A stretch of 64,000 bases of DNA from Geodermatophilaceae bacterium URHA0031 (GTDB lineage Bacteria; Actinomycetota; Actinomycetes; Mycobacteriales; Geodermatophilaceae): positions 680,808 to 744,807 of the forward strand of contig JHVP01000001.1 in assembly GCA_000620205.1 (NCBI GenBank), given 5' to 3'. The stretch's first letter is position 1, and each line of letters begins with the position of its first letter. Both the position numbers and the translations under genes were made by a program. The notes beneath the pieces are model-generated. The model was not told where the DNA came from. It saw only the letters and a list, made by a program, of their open reading frames with translations, and did no database searches. Shown here one piece after another: positions 18,262 to 27,571 of this stretch.

Positions 18262-19002
18262 ATGACGCCAACGACCCTCGAGGCCCGTAAGCAGATGGGC
18301 GCCGGCCCGCTGACCGAGCGGTTCGACGAAGCCCTCGCCTACGCGGCCCGGCACCACCGTCAGCAGCTCCGCAAGGGCTCGCGGGTGCCGTACATGTCGC
18401 ACCTGATGAGCGTCAGCGCGATCGTGCTGGAGCACGGCGGTAGCGAGGACCAGGCCATCGCCGGCCTGCTGCACGACGCCGTGGAAGACGCACCGGCCAA
18501 CGAGGGACCGCGCGTGCTGGCCGAGATTCGCGAACGGTTCGGCAAGCCGGTGGCCAACATCGTCGAGGGGTGCTCGGACGGGCTCGACGCGGCCGGCAAC
18601 CGCAGCGGAACGTGGGCGGAGCGCAAGGTCCCGTACGTCAAGGGCCTGAGCGACCCGGAGAAGAAGTCGGATGAAGCGCTGCTGGTGACCGCCGCCGACA
18701 AAATCCACAACGGTCGGTGCATCGCCGCCGACCTGCGGACCTACGGGCAGGCTTTCTGGTCGACCTTCAACGCCTCGGCGGAGGACCTGCTCTGGTACTA
18801 CACGAGCGTCGACGCCGCGATCACCGAACGCCTGCCCGGCACGACCATCGCCAACGCCGTGCGTCTGGCCGTCGACGAGCTCATCGCCGCCGCCGGCGCT
18901 GAGCGCGGCCTCATCCCGGCCGTCGGCGGGTCCCACAGCGCTCAGACCACCGGGATGCGTGGTGCCGCCTCCTGCTCGACGCCGCAGAGCCTCCAGAAGT
19001 AG
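18262..19002 (+). CDS. HD-domain hydrolase, MESH1/SpoT-like
   Basis: 246 aa from ATG 18262. The metal-binding HD signature is visible: VPYMSHLMSV near residue 45, AGLLHDAVEDAP near residue 73 and VTAADKIHNGR near residue 148. These match the hydrolase half of SpoT/MESH1 proteins, which remove the 3'-pyrophosphate of (p)ppGpp or, for MESH1, the 2'-phosphate of NADPH. The region between is helical, as in that family. It is 30 bases behind the small gene and in the same direction, so it belongs to the ADP-ribosyl cluster. Its C-terminal ~20 residues overlap the convergent gene at 18942 and may be non-native. Confidence 0.78.
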   Translation: MTPTTLEARKQMGAGPLTERFDEALAYAARHHRQQLRKGSRVPYMSHLMSVSAIVLEHGGSEDQAIAGLLHDAVEDAPANEGPRVLAEIRERFGKPVANIVEGCSDGLDAAGNRSGTWAERKVPYVKGLSDPEKKSDEALLVTAADKIHNGRCIAADLRTYGQAFWSTFNASAEDLLWYYTSVDAAITERLPGTTIANAVRLAVDELIAAAGAERGLIPAVGGSHSAQTTGMRGAASCSTPQSLQK

Positions 19003-19502
19003 CTCCGCCTGGCCCCTTCATGGCCCTCACCAGTGATCCGACTCAACGCTCGGTCGAGGCGCGACCACGCCTCGGGGTCCGCCCACAGCCTCGGCAGGTC
19101 CTCCACGCCGAGGACGCCGTGGCCGACAAGGGTGCGGGCGTAGCGCAGCACGGCATCGGCCTTGGTCACGCCGTTGCGAGTGGACGTCCGCTGCCTGTTC
19201 CGCGCGGCCCGCTGTAGCGCCTCGTCGTCCGGGAAGCGGGTGAGCAGCCGAGGCAGCGGGTGGCTGTCGACGCTCAGCACCGTCTCGGCAGTCAGCGGCC
19301 CCGTCGCGCCGGGGATGAGTACCCGGTGCACCAGCGGGACGACAACGCGGTCGTGGTCCGCCCCCACGCTCCACACCGCGTCGAGGACGCAGGCAGACAG
19401 GCTGGTCCACCGCTCGCGGGGCGGCTGCGCTAACGAGGGCTCCGGCGCAGCCTGGCTGCGCCCGATCTGGTCGTCGAACAAGGACGGCACCCCATCAGCC
19501 AC
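18942..19502 (-). CDS. Protein of unknown function
   Basis: 186 aa, starting MADGVPSLFDDQIGRSQ. Helical throughout, with conserved-looking blocks AVLRYARTLVGHGVLGVEDLPRLWADPEAWSRLDRALSRI and a tail ARRSYFWRLCGVE. No recognised family, no membrane segment. It overlaps the end of the HD hydrolase gene by 61 bases in convergent orientation. Frame quality and start position (ATG 19502) make it a probable real gene. Confidence 0.6.
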   Translation of the reverse strand: MADGVPSLFDDQIGRSQAAPEPSLAQPPRERWTSLSACVLDAVWSVGADHDRVVVPLVHRVLIPGATGPLTAETVLSVDSHPLPRLLTRFPDDEALQRAARNRQRTSTRNGVTKADAVLRYARTLVGHGVLGVEDLPRLWADPEAWSRLDRALSRITGEGHEGARRSYFWRLCGVEQEAAPRIPVV

Positions 19503-19596
19503 GCATGCACCTCTCCCGAGTCGGCTTGGCTCGCCGGTCGCAGCGAGCCGAGCTCAGGGTCCCAAAGGTTGCACCTACACCCCGGCCGACTCGCCC

Positions 19597-22311
19597 TCAC
19601 CCAGCGACGGTCGCCATCTCGACAAGTCGACACAGCGCGTTGACCTGGCGCAGCTGCTCCGGTGTCCGCACCGGGGCGTCGAGCAGCTCCTCGCTCATCA
19701 CCACCACGGCCAGCGCCTTCGCCCGCGACACCGCCACGTTCAACCGGTGCAGGTCGTAGAGGAACGAGACGCCGCGGGGCGCGTCCTCGGCGCTGGTCGA
19801 CGTCATCGAGTACAGGACGACCGGCGCCTCCTGCCCCTGGAACTTGTCCACGGTGCCCACCCGGGCGCCGTCGGGCAGCAGCCCGCGGATCAGCGCCACC
19901 TGGTTGTTGTACGGCGCGACGACCAGCACGTCGTCCACACCGATCACATGCCGCTCCCCCTCGGCGTCGGTCCACCCGACGCCCTGCAGCGACCGCCACA
20001 AGGCGGCCACGGCTTCCGCTTCATCGGGAGAGGCAGCCGCCGCCGGCCGGGTGTGCGCGACGTACCGCACGGCCAGCCCGCTGGTCCAGCCGTCGACCGC
20101 GATCCGCTCCCGCCCGGGCGCGGACTCCAGCCGGCCCTCGTAGGCGAGGTCGGAGACGAACGCGGTCAGCGCCGGGTGCATCCGGTAGGTGCGGTCGAGG
20201 AAGACGCCGCGGTCCTCGGGCACGGTCGGGTGCCCCTCGAGCAGGTGCTCCAGCGCGGAGAGCCCCGACTCCCCCGGGTGCACCGCCTGCGTCGGCTGCG
20301 CCAGCTGCTGCGGGTCACCGAGCAGCACCAGTGACTTCGCGGCCCGCGCTACCGCGACCGCGTTGGCCAGCGAGAACTGCCCCGCCTCGTCGATCACCAG
20401 GACGTCGACCGCCTCGGCCAGGCCCTCGCGGCACCAGAACCACGACGTCCCGCCGACCAGCTGCACGTCCCCGGCGAGCAGCCGCTGCTCGACGTCGCCG
20501 GCGTCCTTCGACCACTCGACGCCCGGCGCGCCGCAGGCCTGGCTCTCCTCGCACTTCTGCAGCGCCGGCCGGTCCACCGCCCGCAGCACGTTGCCGATGA
20601 CGGCGTGCGAGGTCGCGGTGACGCCGACCTTCTTGCCGGCGTCGAGCAGCTCACGGATCAGCCGGGACGCCGCCCGGGTCTTGCCGCTGCCCGGCGGGCC
20701 CTGCACCGCGAGCACCTCGCCGTGCAGCGTGCGCCCGAGCCGGACGACGGCGTCGCCGGCCTCCTCCCCCGGCAGCCGGCGGGTGTCGGCCGGCACGACC
20801 CGGTCGAGCAGCGCCTGCGGGAGGCACGGCCGGCCGGCGAGGACGTCGTCCGCCGTCGCGGCAATCGCCGCGCGCAGCGCCTTGTCGTCGAGCGGGCCCT
20901 CCGGGCCGAGGCCGCGGCTGGGTGCGGGCACCTTGGTGCTCTTGACGACCAGCCGCCCGCCGACGGCGTCGATCCCCTGCACGGTGCCGACGCGCACCTG
21001 GGTGTCGACGTCGAACGCCGGCTTGCCGACCGAGAGCTTGGCGTCCTGCGGCGGGAAGGTGAACTCGTACAGCTTGCTGCGCTTGTCGGTGCCGATCTCG
21101 ACCGCCGCGGACAGCCCGCCGACCGCGGTGCGGTCCTCGACGAGCTGCTCGTCCTCCAGGTCACCGCGGCTGAAGAACTCCCACCAGCCGGGCCGGGCCT
21201 CGCGGCGGTGCCACTGCACCAGGTCGCCGAGCAGCTCGTTGCCGGCGCCGGTGAGCCGCTCGACCAGCGCGAGCTCCGCGGCCTCGGCGTCCGACCGCGG
21301 GGCCGGCGCGGACACCTCCGGCACGGCCGGGCGCGGTTGCGGACCGTGCAGCGCCTCCAGTTCGGCGCGCTCGGTCTCCAGCCAGTCGTGCAGCTCGCGG
21401 GTGGAGTCGACGTCGTCCTTGTTGTAGCTCTCGATCGCCTGCAGGCGCGCGGGGTCGCGGTCGGCGAGCCACTGCTCGTACTCGACGACGCTGGACATCG
21501 CGTCGGCGACGTCGCCGGTGTGCTCGCGCCCGTAGAAGGCCTCGACCTTCTTGATCGAGTACGACTCCTTGCTGATCCGCATGCCCTGGCGGACGACGGG
21601 ATAGAGGTCGACGAACCGCTGGGCGCGCAGCAGCTGGTCGAGCTCGGCCTCGCGGACGCCGTACCGGCCGGTGAGCCGCTTGAGCGCGCTGACCTCGTAG
21701 GCGGCGTAGTGGTAGACGTGCATGCCGGGGTCGGCGCGCCAGGCGTCGAGGATGCGGTCGAGGAGGTCGGCGACCATCTGCCGCTCCTGGACGGCGTCGT
21801 GCGCCCAGAGCGCGGTGAAGGCGCCGGTGCGGTCGCCGAGGCCGGCCAGGTACTCCAGCCCCGCGCCGTCACCGGACAGCGGATCTCCCTCGAAGTCGAG
21901 GTAGAGGTTGCCGGGGTTGGGCTCGGCCAGCCGCAGCAGGCCCTGCGCAGCGGCGGGCTCGAGCAGCGTGCGGGTGGGCCCTCCGGCGGCGCGGCCGCGG
22001 AGCTGCTCGCGGGCCTGGTCGTGCAGCCGCTCGCGGGTGGCCTTGCCGATGCCCGACGTCTTGAGCGTCTCGGGGTCGGCGTCGGCGAGCTGCGTGAGGG
22101 TGGCGACGCCGACGGCGATCATGGCGGCGCGGTGGTCGCGGCGCATGCCGGCGACGAGGCTGAGGTCGTCGCCGGTGTGCAGCTCGTCGGCGCAGCGGGC
22201 CTGCCAGGTGCAGGTGTCGCAGTAGGCGACGGGCACCGGGCCGGTGGGCGGGACCGCGGCGACGAACGACTCGAGCCGCGCGCGGGCCCGGCGGCGACCA
22301 CGCGATCTCAC
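19597..22311 (-). pseudogene. TM0106-family RecB-like nuclease/helicase, 5'-truncated
   Basis: 904 codons. The visible part begins in the last segment of the RecB-like nuclease domain (RRARARLESFV, then CDTCTWQARC, LSLVAGMRRDHR). A helix-hairpin-helix-like block and an RNase H-like domain (NLYLDFEGDPLSGDGAGLEYLAGL near residue 140) follow. The SF1 helicase has Walker A PPGSGKTRAASRL, DEAGQFSLANAVAVARA, GDPQQLAQP and late motifs KFQGQEAPVVLYSMTS and NVAVSRAKAL. Intact family members carry roughly 150-250 more N-terminal residues with the nuclease metal site. No such sequence occurs upstream in any frame. The GTG at 22311 starts inside the fold, so the nuclease is probably inactive; the helicase half could still be made. 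Confidence 0.75.
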
Positions 22312-22406
22312 CGACGGTGTTCCAGTGGGAGTCGCAGAGCACCACGGCAGAGGGGTCCCCTACCGGTCAGCGCTACATCAACCACCGTGAGATGGGCTAA
22401 TCTCTC

Positions 22407-22579
22407 CACCTCTTCCTTCGCGAGACCAAGACGGGCGACGGGACGCTGGGCACGCTGCCGTACCTGTACGCCGGCCGATGTCCTACCTCTCTCACGCCGG
22501 CGAGCGACCGATGCGCATCCTCCGGCAGCCGGAACACGCCCTGCCCGCTGACGTCTTCCACGCCGCAAAGATTGCCTAG
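22407..22579 (+). pseudogene. Remnant of DUF3427-type helicase C-terminus, frameshifted
   Basis: Two adjacent frames give HLFLRETKTGDGTLGTLPYLYAGR and then, after a one-base slip near 22477, MSYLSHAGERPMRILRQPEHALPADVFHAAKIA and a stop. Together these resemble the C-terminal DUF3427 segment of superfamily II helicases (FVRE...YLGPATYVSHEGERP). About 60 codons remain. The fragment sits between the truncated TM0106 gene and the restriction operon, so it marks old recombination at the island edge. Confidence 0.6.
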
Positions 22580-22642
22580 GTGTCCCGCGTCCGGCGCGTG
22601 GGCACCTCCCAACGTTCGGAGGTTGTGTACACGATCGACTCC

Positions 22643-22689
22643 TGTCAACAACGTTGACAAGCGTCACGCTGTCCAATAGCGTTCACCCC
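22643..22689 (+). promoter_or_regulatory. Leaderless promoter with palindromic operator for the RM operon
   Basis: TGTCAAC-AAC-GTTGACA (22643-22659) is a perfect 7+3+7 inverted repeat. Its right arm contains the consensus -35 box TTGACA (22654-22659). Seventeen bases later is TAGCGT (22677-22682), fitting the TAnnnT -10 pattern, and seven bases after that is GTG 22690. The geometry predicts transcription starting at the GTG, giving a leaderless mRNA. A repressor on the palindrome would occlude the -35. The HTH protein encoded first in the operon is the natural candidate. Confidence 0.65.
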
Positions 22690-24360
22690 GTGGAGTTCGA
22701 CCGGGACGAGATGACCGCCGCCGCGATTGCGCGGTGGGCGGGAGTCGGACGTGCTGCTGTTTCGAACTGGCAACGGCGATACGCGAACTTCCCGAAACCC
22801 GTCGGTGGCACCGCGAGCAGTCCCACCTTCTCCAGGCAAGAGGTCGAGGCTTGGCTTGCCGCAACGGGGAAGCGCGACCAGCTCGCCACCGCCGGTCGCA
22901 CCGACACCGGGACCCATCGCATCGACGAACCCGCGGACCGCGACGCGACCGACTTGACTCCGGGTGAGCTCCTCGCCCGGGCGGTTGTGGGGTTGCTCCC
23001 TACACCCATGGGGTCCATTGGCGGGGAGGCGCCTGTGGTCTTAGACCCCGCATGCGCCGATGGTGCCGCTCTGATGGCAGTTGTTGACCGATTCGGTGAC
23101 CGCGTGCGTGTCGTCGGCCAGGAGCGGGATGAGTCGGCAGCCGCGGCGGCAGAGGTCAACCTGCAGAACCGCCCGCATGAAATCTACGTCGGGGACTCAT
23201 TGCGGGACGACAAGCTCTCCATGTATCTGGAAGCAGCGGCGGCGGTTGTCTGCGAACCCCCCTTGAACGAACCACTGTGGCCGTACGCAGAGCTGGCCAC
23301 CGATCCGCGGTGGACGTTCGGCACACCAGGCCCACGCGACGCCGAACTCGCCTGGGTGCAGCACTGTTACGCGCACCTGCGCCCGCGCGGCGTCGCTGTG
23401 ATCGTGGTATCGCAGCGAACTTGCGTGCAGCCGTCGGGGAAGTCCGTCCGCGCAGCGCTGGTGCGGTCCGGCGTCCTCCGCGATGTCATCGCGCTACCAA
23501 TCGGACTTGGCTCGGCCCCCGAGACCGAGCTTTGCTTGTGGGTGCTACAGCGCCCGCACGGCGCATTCCAGCCCGGGCCCGTTCGGATGGTCGACTTGAC
23601 CAGTGTGGGCGACCCAGCCGAGGTTCCAATGGACTGCACGGGCTGGCAGCAGATCTTTGAGGACACGACCGCCTCTCGGGCCATGGACCGCCTGGAGTTG
23701 CTCGACGACGACACGGCCCTCCTGCCGGCTCGGCACGTCCGCGAGCCAGTCGGCGCGGGCGCGGACGACCTCGCCCGAGTCACGGAACGCCTGCAAGGTC
23801 TCTACACCCAGGTTGGACGGGGTTTGCCTCACTTTGCCGAACCCAAGACCCCAATCCGTCACACATGGGTGACATTGGCGGAGTTGGAACGCGTCGGGGC
23901 CCTGGCCATCCGCTCGCGGGAAACCACACCCCGCGCTGGCGACGTGCTGATGCAGACCATGGGCCGGCCACCGGCTGTCGCGAACGGCAGTGAGACCAGC
24001 AACCTCGGCGTCGCATTGATACTCGAGTTGGACTCGACCCGGTTGGACGCGCATTTTGTGGCGACCTTCCTGCGACGAGAAGCCGCGGCCGTGCCCATGT
24101 CCAACACCGTCGGCGCACTTAGCCGAGACGACCTGCGAAGGTGCCGGATCCCTCGCCTGGCCTTGGCCCAGCAGCGCAGCTACGGAGACACATTCCGTCA
24201 GCTACGCGAGCTGCAGGGAGCGCTCTCCGCGCTCGCGGCGGCGAGCACCACAGTGATCGATCAGACCGTCCACAGCCTAACCGCCGGCACCGTAGCGCCG
24301 CGACCCACCAAGCAGATGAACCTCGACAGCTCGACCGAAGGTGAGACACGAGAACTGTGA
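22690..24360 (+). CDS. HTH-N6-methyltransferase-like protein, degenerate catalytic motif
   Basis: 556 aa from GTG 22690. Residues ~7-60 form a helix-turn-helix of excisionase/MerR type (TAAAIARWAGVGRAAVSNWQRRY, SRQEVEAWLAATGK). A methyltransferase-like core follows: SAM motif I appears as VVLDPACADGAAL instead of DPACGTG, and the catalytic motif IV, NPPF/Y in true N6-adenine enzymes, reads CEPPLNEPLW near residue 188. The rest (DDPRW-like block, FVATFLRREAA, ELERVGALAIR) recalls the C-terminal half of HsdM/HsdS-type proteins. Loss of the NPP Asn suggests it no longer methylates. It is first in the operon, coupled to hsdM by a GTGA overlap, and may act as operon regulator or DNA-binding partner. 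Confidence 0.75.
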   Translation: MEFDRDEMTAAAIARWAGVGRAAVSNWQRRYANFPKPVGGTASSPTFSRQEVEAWLAATGKRDQLATAGRTDTGTHRIDEPADRDATDLTPGELLARAVVGLLPTPMGSIGGEAPVVLDPACADGAALMAVVDRFGDRVRVVGQERDESAAAAAEVNLQNRPHEIYVGDSLRDDKLSMYLEAAAAVVCEPPLNEPLWPYAELATDPRWTFGTPGPRDAELAWVQHCYAHLRPRGVAVIVVSQRTCVQPSGKSVRAALVRSGVLRDVIALPIGLGSAPETELCLWVLQRPHGAFQPGPVRMVDLTSVGDPAEVPMDCTGWQQIFEDTTASRAMDRLELLDDDTALLPARHVREPVGAGADDLARVTERLQGLYTQVGRGLPHFAEPKTPIRHTWVTLAELERVGALAIRSRETTPRAGDVLMQTMGRPPAVANGSETSNLGVALILELDSTRLDAHFVATFLRREAAAVPMSNTVGALSRDDLRRCRIPRLALAQQRSYGDTFRQLRELQGALSALAAASTTVIDQTVHSLTAGTVAPRPTKQMNLDSSTEGETREL

Positions 24361-26330
24361 CCTCAGGACCCACGCACGCGAAGATGGCAGCCGACATCTG
24401 GTCGGTCGCCGACCTGCTCCGCGGCGACTACAAGCGCCACGAGTACGGCCAGGTGATCTTGCCCTTCACGCTGCTTCGCCGCCTCGACGCGGTCATGGCC
24501 CCGACGCGTGCGGCAGTCCGCGAGCATGACGCACAGCTGGACATGCAGAACAAGGAGCGCGTCCTCACCAACACCGCGAAGCTTCCCTTCTACAACACGT
24601 CCGCACAGAACTTCGCATCGATCGCCGCCGATGCGGCCAGCGCAGCAAAGAACCTGCGGGACTACATCAACGGCTTCTCACCCAATGTGCGCAGAATCCT
24701 CGCCCGCTTCGACCTCGATAACGAGATCACCCGACTGGCGAGCGCAAAGATCCTCTACAAGGTCGTCGGCCGGTTCGCCGCGATGCGTGATCTCGACAAG
24801 CTCACGAGCCATGACATGGGCTACGTCTTCGAGCACCTGATCCGAAAGTTTGCCGAAGACTCCAACGAAACGGCCGGCGAGCACTTCACCCCACGGGAGG
24901 TGATCACGCTGATGGTCAAACTGCTGATCGCCCCCGACGAGGAGACCGTCGCCGGGGAGGGGCAGGTCATCAACATCCTCGACCCCGCCTGCGGAACCGG
25001 CGGCATGCTCACCGCGGCCGAGGAACAAATCAAGGCGATCAACCCCAAGGCCGAGGTCTACCTGTTCGGCCAGGAGGTCAACGCAGAGTCGTGGGCGGTC
25101 TGTCAGTCGGACATGCTCATGCGCAATCAGCGCGGCCACATCGAGTTTGGCAACACATTCAGCGAGCCCGGGCATGGCGACAAAAAGTTCGACTACATGC
25201 TGGCCAACCCGCCGTTCGGGGTCGAGTGGAAAAAGGTAAAGGACGACATCGAGGCTGAGGCCGAGCTCGGCCACGCCGGCCGGTTCGGCGCCGGGCTGCC
25301 CCGGATCAATGATGGCTCGTTCCTGTTCCTGCAGCACATGATCTCGAAGATGGAGCCAGTGGAGGGCAAGGGCGCCCGGCTAGCGATCGTCTTCAACGGC
25401 TCCCCGCTCTTCACCGGCGCGGCCGAGTCGGGCGAGTCCAAGATCCGGCAATGGATATTGGAAAACGACCTGCTCGAGGGCATCGTCGCCCTACCGGACC
25501 AGCTGTTCTACAACACAGGCATCTCCACGTACTTCTGGATTCTGTCCAACCGCAAGGCCCCCGAGCTGCGCCGGAAGGTCATCCTCTTGGACGCCCGCGA
25601 CCAGTGGGAGCGGATGCGGAAGTCGCTCGGCGACAAGCGAAAGCAGATCAGCGACGCCCAGATCGACCACATTACGGACCTGTATGTCCACGCCTTGTCG
25701 GTGGCAGCCGATACCGCACACCCAGACCACGCGAAGGTGAAGGTCTTCGGCACCCGGGACTTCGGGTATCACCGCGTCACCGTCGAGCGCCCGCTGAAGC
25801 TGCGCTTCGAGATCACGGAGGACACCCTCGCCGCCTTGGAACATGCGAAGTCATTGGCCCGGTGGAACGACCGCGAGGCGATGGTCACCGCCCTGGGCAA
25901 GTCGGTCGGCTCGGTGTGGTGGACGAAAAAGGAGGCGTCGGCCGCGTTGCAGGCCGCCGCCCGGGATGCCGACGTTCTTTGGCCGAGCACGGCTTCCCTT
26001 CTCAAGGGAATCTGGGCCGCGATCTCCGTGTCCGACCCTGATGGTGAGCTTCAGGCAACAAGGGACGGCAGTCCGCTGCCCGACCCGGCGCTCCGCGACT
26101 ACGAGAACATCCAGCTTGACGAGGCCATCGATGCCTATTTTGAGCGTGAGGTTAAGCCGCATGTTCCGGACGCGTGGATCGACCACGAGAAGACCAAGGT
26201 CGGCTACGAAATCCCCTTCACTCGCCACTTCTACGTCTTCACCCCACCCCGGCCGCTCGCCGAGATCGACGCAGAACTTCGCGACCTTGAGGCGCAGATT
26301 CAAAAGCTGCTGAGTGAGGTCACAGCATGA
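24357..26330 (+). CDS. hsdM: Type I restriction-modification methyltransferase subunit
   Basis: 657 aa from GTG 24357, overlapping the upstream stop. N-terminal helical domain (KMAADIWSVADLLRGDYKRHEYGQVILPFTLLRRLD), then the N6-adenine methyltransferase core with SAM motif I LDPACGTGGML near residue 212 and catalytic motif IV LANPPFGVEWK near residue 282, both intact. Also typical are GEHFTPREVITLMV and DGSFLFLQHMISKM. It modifies adenine in the host recognition sequence with HsdS and supplies the methylation half of the restriction complex. A class I-type HsdM, somewhat longer than the usual ~500 aa. The next gene starts within its stop (ATGA). Confidence 0.93.
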   Translation: MTSGPTHAKMAADIWSVADLLRGDYKRHEYGQVILPFTLLRRLDAVMAPTRAAVREHDAQLDMQNKERVLTNTAKLPFYNTSAQNFASIAADAASAAKNLRDYINGFSPNVRRILARFDLDNEITRLASAKILYKVVGRFAAMRDLDKLTSHDMGYVFEHLIRKFAEDSNETAGEHFTPREVITLMVKLLIAPDEETVAGEGQVINILDPACGTGGMLTAAEEQIKAINPKAEVYLFGQEVNAESWAVCQSDMLMRNQRGHIEFGNTFSEPGHGDKKFDYMLANPPFGVEWKKVKDDIEAEAELGHAGRFGAGLPRINDGSFLFLQHMISKMEPVEGKGARLAIVFNGSPLFTGAAESGESKIRQWILENDLLEGIVALPDQLFYNTGISTYFWILSNRKAPELRRKVILLDARDQWERMRKSLGDKRKQISDAQIDHITDLYVHALSVAADTAHPDHAKVKVFGTRDFGYHRVTVERPLKLRFEITEDTLAALEHAKSLARWNDREAMVTALGKSVGSVWWTKKEASAALQAAARDADVLWPSTASLLKGIWAAISVSDPDGELQATRDGSPLPDPALRDYENIQLDEAIDAYFEREVKPHVPDAWIDHEKTKVGYEIPFTRHFYVFTPPRPLAEIDAELRDLEAQIQKLLSEVTA

Positions 26331-27571
26331 CCCCCCAGATGGGTCTCGGCACCCTTCCGTCCCACTGGCGGGCGGAACGGGCTAAGTGGCTTCTGACACG
26401 ACAGGAACGTCGCCCTCGAGTCAATGACGGCGTGGTCACGGCGTTTCGCGACGGCCAGGTTACCCTGCGCGCGAATCGACGACTGGCAGGATTCACCGAG
26501 GCAGTCCAAGAGATCGGCTACCAGGGAATCCGTAAGGGCGACCTGGTCGTTCATGCCATGGATGGTTTTGCGGGTGCAATCGGAGTTTCAGACTCGGATG
26601 GCAAGGCATCGCCCGTTGTGCATGCATACACGACCAGCAACGTTGTGGACTCGCGTTTCGTCGCCTACACCCTCCGAAGCATGGCTGTCTGCGGGTATAT
26701 CGAGACGCTCGCAAAGGGAATCCGCCAGCGATCGACAGCATTTGACGCGGCCACGCTGGCGAACCTCACGCTACCGTGCCCTCCCCTCGACGAACAACAC
26801 TGCATTGCCGACTTCCTCGACGCAGAGACGAGTCGGATCGACAAGCTCGTGAGCGCATATCGCGATGCGAGGTTGGGCCTTGGAGCGCGCAGCCAGTCCG
26901 TGATCGACACACTAATCAACGAAAGCGGCAAACCCGTACCCTTGAAGTATCACGTACGGTTCCGCGAAGGCCCGGGGATCATGGCGGTCGACTTTCGCGA
27001 TAGCGGTACGGCACTCATTCGGATTTCCGGCCTGCAGGACGGCGAGGTGACGCTTCGAGGAGCCAACTATCTCGACTCAAACAAGGTTGCTGGACAGTGG
27101 TCCCAATTTAGATTGCGCCTCAAGGACTATTTGATCAGCGGCAGTGCGACCATGGGCGGTGTCTCGATAGTCAAGGATCCCGCAGTGGTCGGCGCAATCC
27201 CCTATACGGGCTTGATCATCTTGCGTCCAATGCACCCGGATGTCCTCATGGAATATGTCGCGGTCGCACTCCGGTCCAGCATGTTCATGCAGCAGATCGA
27301 CCAGTTGAAGGCCGGCGCCACGATGCAACACTTTGGGCCGACACATCTCGCCCAGGTGGCACTTCCACTTCCTGATCTCAACCGTCAGAACGGCGTGGCT
27401 TCTTCCGTTCGTGATGTTGACGAACACTTCCGCAGGATTACTGCGACAATCGACCGCCAGCTGGCTCTTCTGGCCGAGCGCCGCCAAACGGTGATCACCG
27501 CCGCCGTGACTGGCCAGGTCGACGTTACGACCGCCCGTCGCGCTATGGCATCGAGAGGAGTTGCGGCATGA
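26327..27571 (+). CDS. hsdS: Type I restriction specificity subunit
   Basis: 414 aa with two target recognition domains, each followed by a helical spacer. TRD1 starts after MGLGTLPSHWRAERAKWLL and ends at LPCPPLDEQHCIADFLDAETSRIDKL. TRD2 runs from PVPLKYHVRFREGPGIM to ALPLPDLNRQNGVASSVRDVDEHFRRI, and the C-terminus ends QTVITAAVTGQVDV. It reads the bipartite recognition sequence for HsdM and HsdR. The TRD region has visibly more A and T than its neighbours, a usual sign of exchanged specificity segments. Start and stop overlap those of hsdM and hsdR by four bases. Confidence 0.92.
   Translation: MTPQMGLGTLPSHWRAERAKWLLTRQERRPRVNDGVVTAFRDGQVTLRANRRLAGFTEAVQEIGYQGIRKGDLVVHAMDGFAGAIGVSDSDGKASPVVHAYTTSNVVDSRFVAYTLRSMAVCGYIETLAKGIRQRSTAFDAATLANLTLPCPPLDEQHCIADFLDAETSRIDKLVSAYRDARLGLGARSQSVIDTLINESGKPVPLKYHVRFREGPGIMAVDFRDSGTALIRISGLQDGEVTLRGANYLDSNKVAGQWSQFRLRLKDYLISGSATMGGVSIVKDPAVVGAIPYTGLIILRPMHPDVLMEYVAVALRSSMFMQQIDQLKAGATMQHFGPTHLAQVALPLPDLNRQNGVASSVRDVDEHFRRITATIDRQLALLAERRQTVITAAVTGQVDVTTARRAMASRGVAA

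Noticed and set aside
20605..22551. Long plus-strand ORF opposite the helicase
   Set aside because: Antisense shadow; the minus strand has full helicase motifs.
22654..22689. TTG at 22654 as start of the HTH-methyltransferase gene
   Set aside because: It lies inside the -35/operator palindrome; GTG 22690 fits the promoter and the protein family start better.
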